A DNA stretch of 10,303 bases from Candidatus Latescibacterota bacterium (GTDB lineage Bacteria; Latescibacterota; 4484-107; B68-G9), in NCBI GenBank assembly GCA_012961755.1, contig DTYS01000050.1, positions 1-10,303 on the forward strand, in the 5' to 3' direction. Positions 1 to 7,059 of the stretch are shown piece by piece; positions within the stretch are counted from its first letter, which is position 1; each line of letters starts with the position of its first letter. A program made the translations under genes and the position numbers. The notes under the pieces were generated by a model. It searched no databases. It was given only the letters and a program-made list of their open reading frames with translations, and was not told where the DNA came from.

Positions 1-2165
1 AGGTTTCTCCGGAGGCCTCGAACTTCGGGGAGCTTCCGGTGGGGGAGCACAGGGACACGGTGCTGTGGATATACAACCGGGGCAAGGCAGAACTTAAGAT
101 AGTCTCCACGTCCCTCGTCTACGGGACGAACTTCGAACTTTTAGATGAGCTGAGCGGGAAGGTAGTGGCCCCCGGTAAAAGCCTTTCATTAACCGTCAGG
201 TTCATCCCCAAAGAGGCAGGGGAGCTTTCTGACACTTTGATCGTAGTCACTAACGACCCCTCGAGGCCAGAGGTTAGGGTAGTCCTTTCGGGCGTCGGCC
301 TGCGCCCCGAGATCCGGCTTTCGCAAGAAGCCCTCAACTTCGGCCAGGTCCAGCTCGGAACCTACAGGGATACCACCCTCTCAATCCGCAACCTCGGAAA
401 CGAAGACCTCGAAATAACCCAGACCTTCCTGATCTCTGGCAAGGCCTTCGAACTCCTGAAGGACCTTACGGGGACTTCCGTCCCTTCCGGGGAGGAGGTC
501 TCCCTGGGGATACGCTTCTCCCCCACCGGGCTCGAGGAAGCCGCCGACACCCTCGTCGTCGTCTCGAACGACCCGGAAGGACCTGAGGTCAGGGTTCCCC
601 TCTCCGGAGAAGGGGTCGACACTGTCCCTCCCACGGTGGATTATTCCCCTCCACCTCAGGACTTCAGGATAACCCCCGGCCAGTCCTTCGAGGTCCGCAT
701 ATCCGCCCGTGACCCGTCCGGGATAGACTCCGCCCTCTTCTGCTGGCGCCTCGGAGGGGAGAGGAGCTTCTCCCTCGATAATATGGACAAAGTCGGGGAA
801 GATACCTTCATGACCACCTTCTCGACCTCAGATGTGAACCGAGGTCTGGAGTTCTACCTCAGGGTCGTGGACGGAGCTGGAAACTCCTGGCAAAGCCTTA
901 GTTACACCGTCCGAGGCAAGCTAACAGACGAGGGCGTGGAAAGGCCATCCCCAACCCTTGCCAAGAGGTACCAGATGATATCCCTGCCGATAATCCCTAA
1001 CGATCCCTCCCCCAGAGCCATACTTGAGCCGATACTCGGCCCTTACGATAAGACCAGGTGGAGGCTCTTCTGGTGGGACCCCGACGAAGGAAGGTACGTA
1101 GAATATCCGAAGGTAGAGGTCCTCATGCCGGGACTGAGCTACTGGCTTATAACCAAGGAGCCCCAGAAGCTCTATACAGGTCCCGGCGAATCCGTTCCTT
1201 TGGACACCATCTCCGTAAGGCTCAAGCCAGGATGGAACATGATAGGCTGTCCCTTTGCCTTCCCCGTGGACTGGAGGGAGGTGGAGGGCCACAGGAAAGT
1301 GCGGCCTCCGGTCGGATACGACGGCACGGAATTCATCTACGACCAGCCCGTTCTCAGGCCCTGGGAGGGCTACGCCGTGTACAACCCCATAGGTGAGCTC
1401 ACCATCAAGTTCCCTCCCATCGAGGCCGAAGCTCCTAAACTTGCCCTGACCTCCCTCCTACATATGGCCGAGACGTCCGGCGGATGGGCCGTGCAGTTGG
1501 TGGCCGACGGCGGAGGTTCCAGGGACACTTACAACTTCTTGGGTTGGATGCCGGATGCATCGGATACCTGGGACAGGTACGAACGGGCCGAGGTCCCTCC
1601 CCTCCCCGGATTCGTGTCCCTCTACTTCGACCACAGGAACTGGCCGGACGTCCCCGGGCTCCACACCACCGACGTCCGCCCGGCGGGGAGGGGGAGGTAC
1701 GCCTGGGAGTTCTTCGTGCTCGCCCCGACCGGGAAGGTGTGCCTGAGCTGGAGACACACCGGCCTTCCCGAAGGCCTGAGGGGACACATCGTAGACGAGG
1801 GGACGGGGATATGGTCCGAATTGAAGTCCTCGGGGGAATATACGTTCTGCTCCGACGGCTCGGTCAGGGCCTTCAAGCTGATAGTTGAACCTTCAGGCCC
1901 TGCCCCCGAAGGCTACGGGCTCTCCGCCTTTCCCAACCCCTTCAACTCCTCAGTATCGATAGTCGCCCAGGTTCCCGAGCTCGGCTCCGAGCTTGTAGTT
2001 TACGATGTGAAGGGGAGGAGGGTAAGGACCATCGCCCGAAGCCTCCCTCCAGGAAGGTACGTACTCTCCTGGGATGGGAGGGACGACTTGGGGAGACCTG
2101 CCGCAAGCGGCGTCTACATCCTGAGGCTCGGAGGGGTATCCTGTAAGCTCGTCCTGATGAGGTAA
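1..2165 (+). CDS. Large secreted protein with ASH/HYDIN-like repeats and FlgD/T9SS-type C-terminal tail (5' partial)
   Basis: The reading frame is open from base 3, and the codons before the GTG at 39 already read VSPEASNFGELP, which aligns with LSQEALNFGQVQ in the second repeat. GTG 39 is therefore internal and the true start is upstream. At least 720 residues are visible. Counting from base 3, two ASH/HYDIN-like beta-sandwich repeats cover residues 1-99 and 106-204. An Ig-like segment beginning DTVPPTVDYSPPP follows (about 206-305). Next come two related W/G-rich modules (about 323-470) with MISLPI, LFWWDPDEG, GWNMIGCPF and WEGYAVYNP, then a less recognisable domain. The tail (about 638-720) carries FPNPFN, VYDVKGRRVR and SWDGRDDLGRPAASGVY. 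Such tails resemble FlgD Ig-like domains and type IX secretion sorting domains. I infer a cell-surface or secreted structural or adhesive protein. No enzyme motif was seen. It is separated from the next confident gene by 127 bases and may be a separate unit. Confidence 0.85.
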   Translation, partial: VSPEASNFGELPVGEHRDTVLWIYNRGKAELKIVSTSLVYGTNFELLDELSGKVVAPGKSLSLTVRFIPKEAGELSDTLIVVTNDPSRPEVRVVLSGVGLRPEIRLSQEALNFGQVQLGTYRDTTLSIRNLGNEDLEITQTFLISGKAFELLKDLTGTSVPSGEEVSLGIRFSPTGLEEAADTLVVVSNDPEGPEVRVPLSGEGVDTVPPTVDYSPPPQDFRITPGQSFEVRISARDPSGIDSALFCWRLGGERSFSLDNMDKVGEDTFMTTFSTSDVNRGLEFYLRVVDGAGNSWQSLSYTVRGKLTDEGVERPSPTLAKRYQMISLPIIPNDPSPRAILEPILGPYDKTRWRLFWWDPDEGRYVEYPKVEVLMPGLSYWLITKEPQKLYTGPGESVPLDTISVRLKPGWNMIGCPFAFPVDWREVEGHRKVRPPVGYDGTEFIYDQPVLRPWEGYAVYNPIGELTIKFPPIEAEAPKLALTSLLHMAETSGGWAVQLVADGGGSRDTYNFLGWMPDASDTWDRYERAEVPPLPGFVSLYFDHRNWPDVPGLHTTDVRPAGRGRYAWEFFVLAPTGKVCLSWRHTGLPEGLRGHIVDEGTGIWSELKSSGEYTFCSDGSVRAFKLIVEPSGPAPEGYGLSAFPNPFNSSVSIVAQVPELGSELVVYDVKGRRVRTIARSLPPGRYVLSWDGRDDLGRPAASGVYILRLGGVSCKLVLMR
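3..299 (+). repeat. ASH/HYDIN-like protein repeat 1
   Basis: This encodes a 99-residue unit running from VSPEASNFGELP to VVLSGVG. Shared landmarks with the next unit are NFG, the RDTxLxIxN strand, NFELLDELSG, the RFIP/RFSP strand and the closing sequence DTLIVVTNDPSRPEVRVVLSG. The unit may begin slightly before the window. Confidence 0.8.
318..614 (+). repeat. ASH/HYDIN-like protein repeat 2
   Basis: This encodes a second 99-residue unit, from LSQEALNFGQVQ to VPLSGEG, starting exactly 315 bases (105 codons) after the first unit. It keeps the same landmarks (NFG, RDTTLSIRN, FELLKDLTG, RFSP, DTLVVVSNDPEGPEVRVPLSG). The bases have diverged more than the protein, so this is an old domain duplication and not a recent DNA repeat. 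Confidence 0.82.
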
Positions 2166-2166
2166 G

Positions 2167-2277
2167 ATGGTACCGATCGCGATGTTGGGAGGTAAACCTG
2201 CCATCCTGGCCGGACGGATCAAGAAATGGCCACCTGTAGTGATCGATCATGCTTCCTCCATCGTTCGACCAAGTTAA
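2167..2277 (+). CDS. Possible 36-residue small protein
   Basis: An ATG lies one base after the stop of the secreted-protein gene and is preceded by a GAGGT sequence at 2159-2163. The frame stays open for 36 codons (starting MVPIAMLGGKPAILAGR, with KKWPP and a VIDHASSIVRPS end) and stops at TAA 2275-2277, just before the strong ribosome binding site of the next gene. It has the same frame as the following gene, five sense codons away from its start. The peptide has a basic GRIKK stretch and no clear membrane helix or signal peptide. I do not recognise it. The close fit between two genes supports translation, but 36 codons can be open by chance in GC-rich DNA, and the stretch could be just a leader or intergenic DNA. 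Confidence 0.3.
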   Translation: MVPIAMLGGKPAILAGRIKKWPPVVIDHASSIVRPS

Positions 2278-2278
2278 A

Positions 2279-2287
2279 AAGGAGGTG
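2279..2287 (+). promoter_or_regulatory. Strong Shine-Dalgarno site for the 2293 gene
   Basis: AAGGAGGTG lies here, with its GGAGG core seven bases before ATG 2293. It fixes the start, since an in-frame TAA at 2275 rules out any earlier start in that frame. Confidence 0.8.
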
Positions 2288-2292
2288 GTCGT

Positions 2293-3084
2293 ATGGTCCA
2301 GCTTATCATGATCTCCCTGCTCTCAGCCTCCTCCTGGGCGGGGATCAAAGTGGAGGGCTACGTAGAATGGCGTACCCAGGTCATCCGTGCCACCGGAGTG
2401 GCTGCCCCGAACCCCGCCCTCCCCCTGGCCGTCCAGCGCCCAGCCATGCTCGAGGCAGCCAAACAGATAGCTTTGAGAAACTTGCTTCAGATCATAAAGG
2501 GTGTGTACATAAACTCCGAGACCACGGTGGAAAACGCCATGCTCAAGTCCGACGTCATCCGCTCCAAGGTGGAAGGGTACATAAGGGACTTCCGCGTCCT
2601 TAAGGAACGGTACATGTCGGACGGGACCTTAGAAGTGGACGTTGAGGTCACGATATCCGATTCCCTGAGGGAAGCCCTCATCCCCAAGGAGGAAGGTTCC
2701 CCTCAGTTCTTAGCCCCCGAACCCCTCCCCGAGGACTACACCGGACTGATCGTGGACGCGTCGGGTCTCGGCCTCCGGCCGGCACTGGCCCCTAAGGTCC
2801 TGGACGAAGAGGGCCACGAGGTCTACGGCACCAAGTTCGCCAGGTGGGAGAAAGTGCTTAAGGTCGGGCTCGTGGGCTACGCCTCGAGCCTGAAGGAGGC
2901 CAAGGCCGATCCGAGGGTGGGAGATAAGCCCCTGATCGTCGAAGCGATAAGGGTTTCCGGTAAGGGCAATACCGACCCGGTGATCTCCTCGGAGGATGCC
3001 CTTCGGACCCACGCCCTGGCGAAGGGGAAGCCTGTCCTCGCGGAATGCAGGGTCATATTGGTAACCGAGGAGGTGAAGAGATGA
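2293..3084 (+). CDS. Exported LPP20/FlgT-N-like protein (first paralog)
   Basis: 263 residues. The first 17 or so (MVQLIMISLLSASSWAG) look like a short Sec signal peptide with likely cleavage after SWA, although no lysine or arginine precedes the hydrophobic core. Residues 54-130 form a domain like the LPP20 / flagellar assembly protein T N-terminal family: EAAKQIALRNLLQIIKG, then YINSETTVENAML, then a VEGYIRDFRVLKE strand and VDVEVTIS. The C-terminal part (about 148-258) has YTGLIVDASGLGLRPALAP, DEEGHEVYG and KPLIVEAIRV, a region also found behind such domains in uncharacterised bacterial envelope proteins. The likely location is the periplasm or outer membrane. The stop overlaps the next start (ATGA), so the two are translationally coupled. 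No flagellar gene is nearby, so a flagellar role is not implied. Confidence 0.82.
   Translation: MVQLIMISLLSASSWAGIKVEGYVEWRTQVIRATGVAAPNPALPLAVQRPAMLEAAKQIALRNLLQIIKGVYINSETTVENAMLKSDVIRSKVEGYIRDFRVLKERYMSDGTLEVDVEVTISDSLREALIPKEEGSPQFLAPEPLPEDYTGLIVDASGLGLRPALAPKVLDEEGHEVYGTKFARWEKVLKVGLVGYASSLKEAKADPRVGDKPLIVEAIRVSGKGNTDPVISSEDALRTHALAKGKPVLAECRVILVTEEVKR
3067..3076 (+). promoter_or_regulatory. Shine-Dalgarno site that selects start 3081
   Basis: GAGGAGGTGA ends four bases before ATG 3081; its GGAGG core is seven bases away. It supports 3081 over the in-frame ATG at 3045, which lacks such a site and would place twelve polar residues in front of the signal peptide. Confidence 0.8.
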
Positions 3085-4226
3085 GGTTCCTTTTCGCTCT
3101 CCTCGTCTGCCCATCCCTCGCCCTGGGTTCCGAGGAACCCGCCACGGCCGTAAGGGCTAAGGGCTACGGAGCTATACTTGCAGGGGATGTGGCGAACGCG
3201 AGGGACAGGGCCGTAGAGGACGCCCTCAGAAGGGCCGTGGAACAGGCCGTGGGCACCTACATCCGGTCCGAGACCGTCGTACAGAACTTCATGCTCGTAA
3301 AGGACGAGATCTTGAGCCGGGCCAGAGGGTTCGTACGGAGCTACAAGGTGGTCTCCGAGGGAAAGGAGGACCCTACGACCTACACCGTCACCGTCGAAGC
3401 CTTGGTCAAGCTCGGGGATGTGGCCGATGCCGTAGAAGAGCTCATAGAGCGTGCCGGACGGCCGAGGATCATGGTCCTTATCCACGAGACCGTGGACGGC
3501 AGGCCCTCATCGTCCCAAGAAGCGGACGATGCCCTCGTGAGCGCCTTCAGGGAGAGGAGTGACCGCTTCCTCCTCCTGGACCCCGAGATGGTCTCGAGGA
3601 ACGTCGAGGCCTCCAAGGCCAGGGCGGCCCTCGCAGGCGACATAAGGGCCGCCTCATCCATAGGCCTTATGGCCGGGGCGGATCTGGTGATAGTGGGGAC
3701 CGCGGAGGTGCGCCACCTGCGCCAGGAGGTCTACGGGACATCTTGGGAGTCCTCACGGGCTATGGTCTCAGCCAAGGCCATATGGACCGGCACGGGGGAG
3801 ATAATCGCGGCCGAGTCCTCCGCTGCCACCAAGACCGTGGCTGCCGAACAGCAGACCGGGATATCGGCCCTCCGGGAGGCCTGCTCCGGCCTCGTAGACA
3901 GGATGCTTCCCAAGCTCTTAGAATACTGGAGGAAGGAGGCCTTCGGGACCGGGAAGACCATCCAGATGGTCGTCCGGGGCCTCTCCTCCCTCTCCGACCT
4001 CGGAAGCTTCGAAACTTCCCTCCGCTACTCCTTGAGGGGGATAAAGAAGCTCCGTCAGAGGAGCTTCGAGGGAGGTACGGCCCTATACGACCTGGAGGCC
4101 GTATCCGACGGGGTTCAGATCGCAAGGGAACTGGAAACTAAGAACTTAAGCCCCTTCAAGGTGAAGGTCATATCGGTATCCAGAAACAGGTTAGAAGTAC
4201 AAGTTTCCAAGGAAGAACGGCCATGA
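3081..4226 (+). CDS. Exported FlgT/CsgG-like protein (second paralog)
   Basis: 381 residues from ATG 3081, chosen for the strong ribosome site, the ATGA overlap with the previous gene, and the signal peptide MRFLFALLVCPSLALG that begins there. Residues 24-115 are a FlgT-N/LPP20-like domain (AKGYGAILAGDVANARDRAVEDALRRAV is the helix region, then YIRSETVVQNFML and RGFVRSYKVVSEG) clearly paralogous to the upstream protein. Residues 127-285 (RPRIMVLIHETVDG, AGADLVIVGTAEV, an amphipathic end) resemble the TolB/CsgG-like middle domain seen in FlgT and curli-type outer membrane lipoproteins. Residues 293-376 form a small alpha/beta domain (MVVRGLSSLSDLGSFE, KKLRQRSFEGGTALYDLEA). The Cys at position 10 lacks a proper lipobox, so it is probably a soluble periplasmic or outer-membrane-associated protein. 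Function unknown. Its stop overlaps the next start by four bases. Confidence 0.85.
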   Translation: MRFLFALLVCPSLALGSEEPATAVRAKGYGAILAGDVANARDRAVEDALRRAVEQAVGTYIRSETVVQNFMLVKDEILSRARGFVRSYKVVSEGKEDPTTYTVTVEALVKLGDVADAVEELIERAGRPRIMVLIHETVDGRPSSSQEADDALVSAFRERSDRFLLLDPEMVSRNVEASKARAALAGDIRAASSIGLMAGADLVIVGTAEVRHLRQEVYGTSWESSRAMVSAKAIWTGTGEIIAAESSAATKTVAAEQQTGISALREACSGLVDRMLPKLLEYWRKEAFGTGKTIQMVVRGLSSLSDLGSFETSLRYSLRGIKKLRQRSFEGGTALYDLEAVSDGVQIARELETKNLSPFKVKVISVSRNRLEVQVSKEERP

Positions 4227-4921
4227 CCTTCCTCCTGGCCTTTCTTACAGCATGTTCGGGGGCGTCCGATTCCCTCGCTGTGCTCAACTTCTTCGTGGGT
4301 GAGGTGCAGGTCCGTGACGACCAGGGTCCCTGGCGCAAGGCCGAGCTCGGTCAGAAGCTTTCCCGTGGGGACTGGGTTCGTACGGGAAAGGAATCTCGTG
4401 CCGAGCTCCTCCTCCCGGACAGCAGCGTCGTCAGGCTCGGCGAGCGAACTACCTTCCAGCTCAGGAGCCTCAAGGGGACGAAGAGGAGTACGAGACTTTT
4501 AAGGGGAAGGCTCTGGAACAACATCAGGAAGCTGAAGGCGGAATACGAGGTCGCATCCCCTACAGCTATCGCGGCCATAAGGGGGACCGTATTCCGCCTG
4601 ACCGTCCTACCTGACAGCACCACCACGGTCTGGGTCTATAAGGGGCAGGTAGGTGTGAGACCTCCTCCCAAACCCCCCTGGACCAGGCCCGGCCCGAGGA
4701 GGGAGGTGGAGGGCCCCAGGGAGGTCCCTCCTCCGGTACACGAGGTCGGGGTCGAGAGGTGGAGGAAGATAGTTGCCGAGATACTTGTGAGGGAGAGGGA
4801 GATGATGACCGTCCGTAGGGACGGGAGCGCTGAAAAGCGCCCCTTCTCCCCGGAGGAGGAGGTAGAGGAATGGGTGAGATGGAACAGGGAGAGGGACAAG
4901 ATATTGGGTCTTTCGAGATGA
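4223..4921 (+). CDS. FecR-domain probable lipoprotein
   Basis: 232 residues. The N-terminus MTFLLAFLTAC ends in a lipobox (LTAC, Cys 11), which suggests a lipid-anchored protein, though the leader is very short and has no basic residue. Residues 18-145 fit a FecR domain: VGEVQVRDDQG, LGQKLSRGDWVRTGKESRAEL, LPDSSVVRLGERTTFQL, then IAAIRGTVFRLTV and WVYKGQVGV. FecR domains are periplasmic sensor or scaffold modules, best known for signalling to sigma factors, but many stand alone. No sigma factor is in this window. A proline-rich linker (147-172) and a charged, probably helical end (177-232) follow. The start overlaps the previous stop (ATGA) and an AAGGAAG lies upstream. The next gene, 16 bases downstream, is a CHASE2 cyclase; FecR and CHASE2 proteins often occur as neighbours. 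Confidence 0.86.
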   Translation: MTFLLAFLTACSGASDSLAVLNFFVGEVQVRDDQGPWRKAELGQKLSRGDWVRTGKESRAELLLPDSSVVRLGERTTFQLRSLKGTKRSTRLLRGRLWNNIRKLKAEYEVASPTAIAAIRGTVFRLTVLPDSTTTVWVYKGQVGVRPPPKPPWTRPGPRREVEGPREVPPPVHEVGVERWRKIVAEILVREREMMTVRRDGSAEKRPFSPEEEVEEWVRWNRERDKILGLSR

Positions 4922-4937
4922 TGGGCACCTTCGAAGT

Positions 4938-7046
4938 ATGTCTAAGATATTGAAACGATTGGTCTCAGGAGGTGGCATTGGCTTCGGACTCGGGCTATTC
5001 GCCCTCTGGACCTCCTATCTCTTTCCCGCCCCCTTCAACGCCCTTGAGGCCAGACTCTGGGACATAAGGTGCAGGCTCCACGCCCCACCTCCCGAGGCAC
5101 CCCCTGTGGAGGATATAGTGATAGTGGACATCGACAGCAGGAGCCTATATAAGCTCGGAAGGTACCGGCAGTGGCCGAGGAGCTACCACGCGAAGCTCAT
5201 AGATCGCCTCTCCGAGGACGGGGCCTTGGCCGTAGCCTTCGATGTCCTCTTCATAGATCCGGACCGTCTTCCCGACGAGGACTCCTCCCTCGTCCGGGCT
5301 ACGAGGAGGGCCGGAAACGTCCTACACTCCCTCATCTTCCCAGAGGTCGATTCCCTCAACTTCCTCTACGAGATGGAGCAGGACCCTTACCTCCTCCTCA
5401 ACCCCTCCTCGAGCTACCTCATCCCCGACGCGCCCTTCCCGCTCCGCCGAAGGGCCGAGGGCCCCTTCCCAGCCCTCGCCGAGGCTGCGGAGGGCCTCGG
5501 TTTCGTGGACATATTCCCCGATCCGGACGGGGTGGTGCGCTCCGTTCCCCTGTTCGTAAGGTTCCTGGACAGATGTTACGCCACGCTGGGCCTGAAGGTA
5601 TTCTTGGACCTTACGGGGATAACTTCGGGGGACATCGAGCTCCTCCCTGGCAGGATAGCCTTCAGCCTCCCCGACGGCCCCTTGGAAGTTCCGGTGGACA
5701 GTGAGGGAAGGATGATAGTAAACTACAGGGGCGGATTCAGAAGCTTCAGGTACATATCCTACTACGATGTCCTGAAGGGGAGGGTCCCTGAAGGGCTCTT
5801 CAGGGACAAGATCGTGCTCGTGGGTTCCTCCGCTCCTGGCCTTATGGACCTGAGGTCCACGCCCTTAAGCCCCAAGTTTCCGGGGGTCGAGATCCACGCA
5901 AATGTGCTCTACGATCTACTATCCGGAAGGTTCTTCAGGACCCTTGGGAAGGGAGGGTCCTTCGTCCTCGCCGCCTTTGCTGCGCTGGCCTCCGGCCTTT
6001 CGGCCTCCGCTCTACGCCCTCCCTGGGGGACCTTAGGAACCCTCGCCTGCTTCGGAGTCCTCCTCTACTTGGGGTTCCTTCCCTCCTTCTACCGAGGCAT
6101 ATGGATGCCGATCGTGAGACCGATCTGGACGGGAACGGTGGCGTATATGGGCTCCTTCGCATATCGCTTCCTCACCGAGGAGAGGGAGAAGCGTCGGATA
6201 AAGGAGGCCTTCGGAACGTACGTGAGCCCGGTGGTCGTGGACCAACTCCTCTCCCACCCCGAGCTCGCCGAGCTCGGGGGCAGGAGGACGGTCCTCACCG
6301 TGCTATTCTCCGACCTAGCTGACTTCACCCCCATCTCCGAGGACATGGACCCTGAGGAACTCGTCGCCTTCCTCAACGAGTACCTCACGGAGATGACGGA
6401 GGTGGTCCTGAGGCACGAGGGGACCGTGGACAAGTTCGAGGGGGACGCGATAATGGCCTTCTTCGGCGCGCCCCTCCCGATCCCTGACCATCCGGCCCGG
6501 GCGGTGAAGGCTGCCATGGAGATGCGAAGGAGCTTGGATTCCTTGAGGAAGAGGTGGGCTGAGGAAGGTAAGCCTCAGGTGAGGATGAGGATAGGCCTCA
6601 ACACTGGTGATGTGGTCGTCGGAAACATGGGTTCCCACAAGAAGATGGATTACACGGTGATAGGGGATGCCGTGAACCTCGCCGCCCGTCTCGAAGGTGT
6701 GAACAAGGTCTACCGCACGGAGATCCTGATGAGCCAGTCCACGTACGAATCCTCCGGAATTAAGGCGAGGGAGATCGACATAGTGAGGGTGAAGGGAAAG
6801 GCCCGGGCGGTGCGCATATACGAGCCCTCGGAGGGCCTCCTCCCCGAGGTCATCCGGACCTACGAAGAGGGCCTGAAGCTTTACAGGGAAAGGAAGTGGG
6901 ACGAGGCTGCCTCTGCCTTCGCCGAGGTCCTCTCCCTCTCCCCCGGGGACGGTCCCGCCTCGGTGATGAGGGAAAGGTGCCTGACCTTCCTCCGTAACCC
7001 CCCTCCCCAGGATTGGGACGGCGTCTGGGAGCTCGTCCAGAAGTAG
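4938..7046 (+). CDS. CHASE2 receptor with class III adenylate cyclase domain
   Basis: 702 residues. The order is a membrane helix (about 12-29), an extracytoplasmic CHASE2 sensor (about 35-335, with VDIDSRSL, AVAFDVLFIDPD, DPDGVVRSVPLF and KIVLVGSSAPGLMDLRSTPLSP), three helices (about 341-358, 365-384, 396-410), a cytoplasmic linker, and a guanylate/adenylate cyclase catalytic domain (about 449-630). The catalytic set is complete: metal-binding D459 (LFSDLADF) and D503, substrate lysine K499 (DKFEGD), D571 (DYTVIGD), and N580/R584 (NLAAR). The K/D pair points to ATP, hence cAMP synthesis. A single TPR-like helix pair follows (about 638-685), as in other cyclases of this type. No good ribosome site precedes the ATG, so translation probably depends on the FecR gene ending 16 bases upstream. 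I infer that an envelope signal, perhaps from the upstream exported proteins, controls cAMP production. Confidence 0.93.
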   Translation: MSKILKRLVSGGGIGFGLGLFALWTSYLFPAPFNALEARLWDIRCRLHAPPPEAPPVEDIVIVDIDSRSLYKLGRYRQWPRSYHAKLIDRLSEDGALAVAFDVLFIDPDRLPDEDSSLVRATRRAGNVLHSLIFPEVDSLNFLYEMEQDPYLLLNPSSSYLIPDAPFPLRRRAEGPFPALAEAAEGLGFVDIFPDPDGVVRSVPLFVRFLDRCYATLGLKVFLDLTGITSGDIELLPGRIAFSLPDGPLEVPVDSEGRMIVNYRGGFRSFRYISYYDVLKGRVPEGLFRDKIVLVGSSAPGLMDLRSTPLSPKFPGVEIHANVLYDLLSGRFFRTLGKGGSFVLAAFAALASGLSASALRPPWGTLGTLACFGVLLYLGFLPSFYRGIWMPIVRPIWTGTVAYMGSFAYRFLTEEREKRRIKEAFGTYVSPVVVDQLLSHPELAELGGRRTVLTVLFSDLADFTPISEDMDPEELVAFLNEYLTEMTEVVLRHEGTVDKFEGDAIMAFFGAPLPIPDHPARAVKAAMEMRRSLDSLRKRWAEEGKPQVRMRIGLNTGDVVVGNMGSHKKMDYTVIGDAVNLAARLEGVNKVYRTEILMSQSTYESSGIKAREIDIVRVKGKARAVRIYEPSEGLLPEVIRTYEEGLKLYRERKWDEAASAFAEVLSLSPGDGPASVMRERCLTFLRNPPPQDWDGVWELVQK

Positions 7047-7059
7047 TACAGGAAAGATT

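Noticed and set aside
39..41. GTG as the start of the first gene
   Set aside because: The frame is open to the left edge and the upstream codons encode the beginning of the first ASH-like repeat, so this GTG is an internal codon of a gene cut by the window.
1484..1888. Overlapping plus-strand frame of 134 codons inside the secreted-protein gene
   Set aside because: The translation is dominated by Arg, Gly and Pro, typical of a frame-shifted reading of GC-rich coding DNA.
2166..2292. Rho-independent terminator after the secreted-protein gene
   Set aside because: No GC-rich hairpin followed by a T run is visible. The only short inverted repeats are small palindromes without a T tract.
3045..3080. 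Earlier ATG start for the second FlgT-like gene
   Set aside because: It would put twelve polar residues before a clear signal peptide and has no good ribosome site, whereas ATG 3081 has GAGGAGGTGA and the ATGA junction.
2877..3485. 202-codon open frame on the minus strand
   Set aside because: It spans the junction of the two paralogous exported-protein genes and its translation shows no known motif; this is a shadow of the coding strand.
3945..3959. GTGKT in the FlgT-like protein as a nucleotide-binding loop
   Set aside because: The required Gly five positions before the last Gly is missing (the context is EAFGTGKT), and there is no Walker B or ATPase fold around it.
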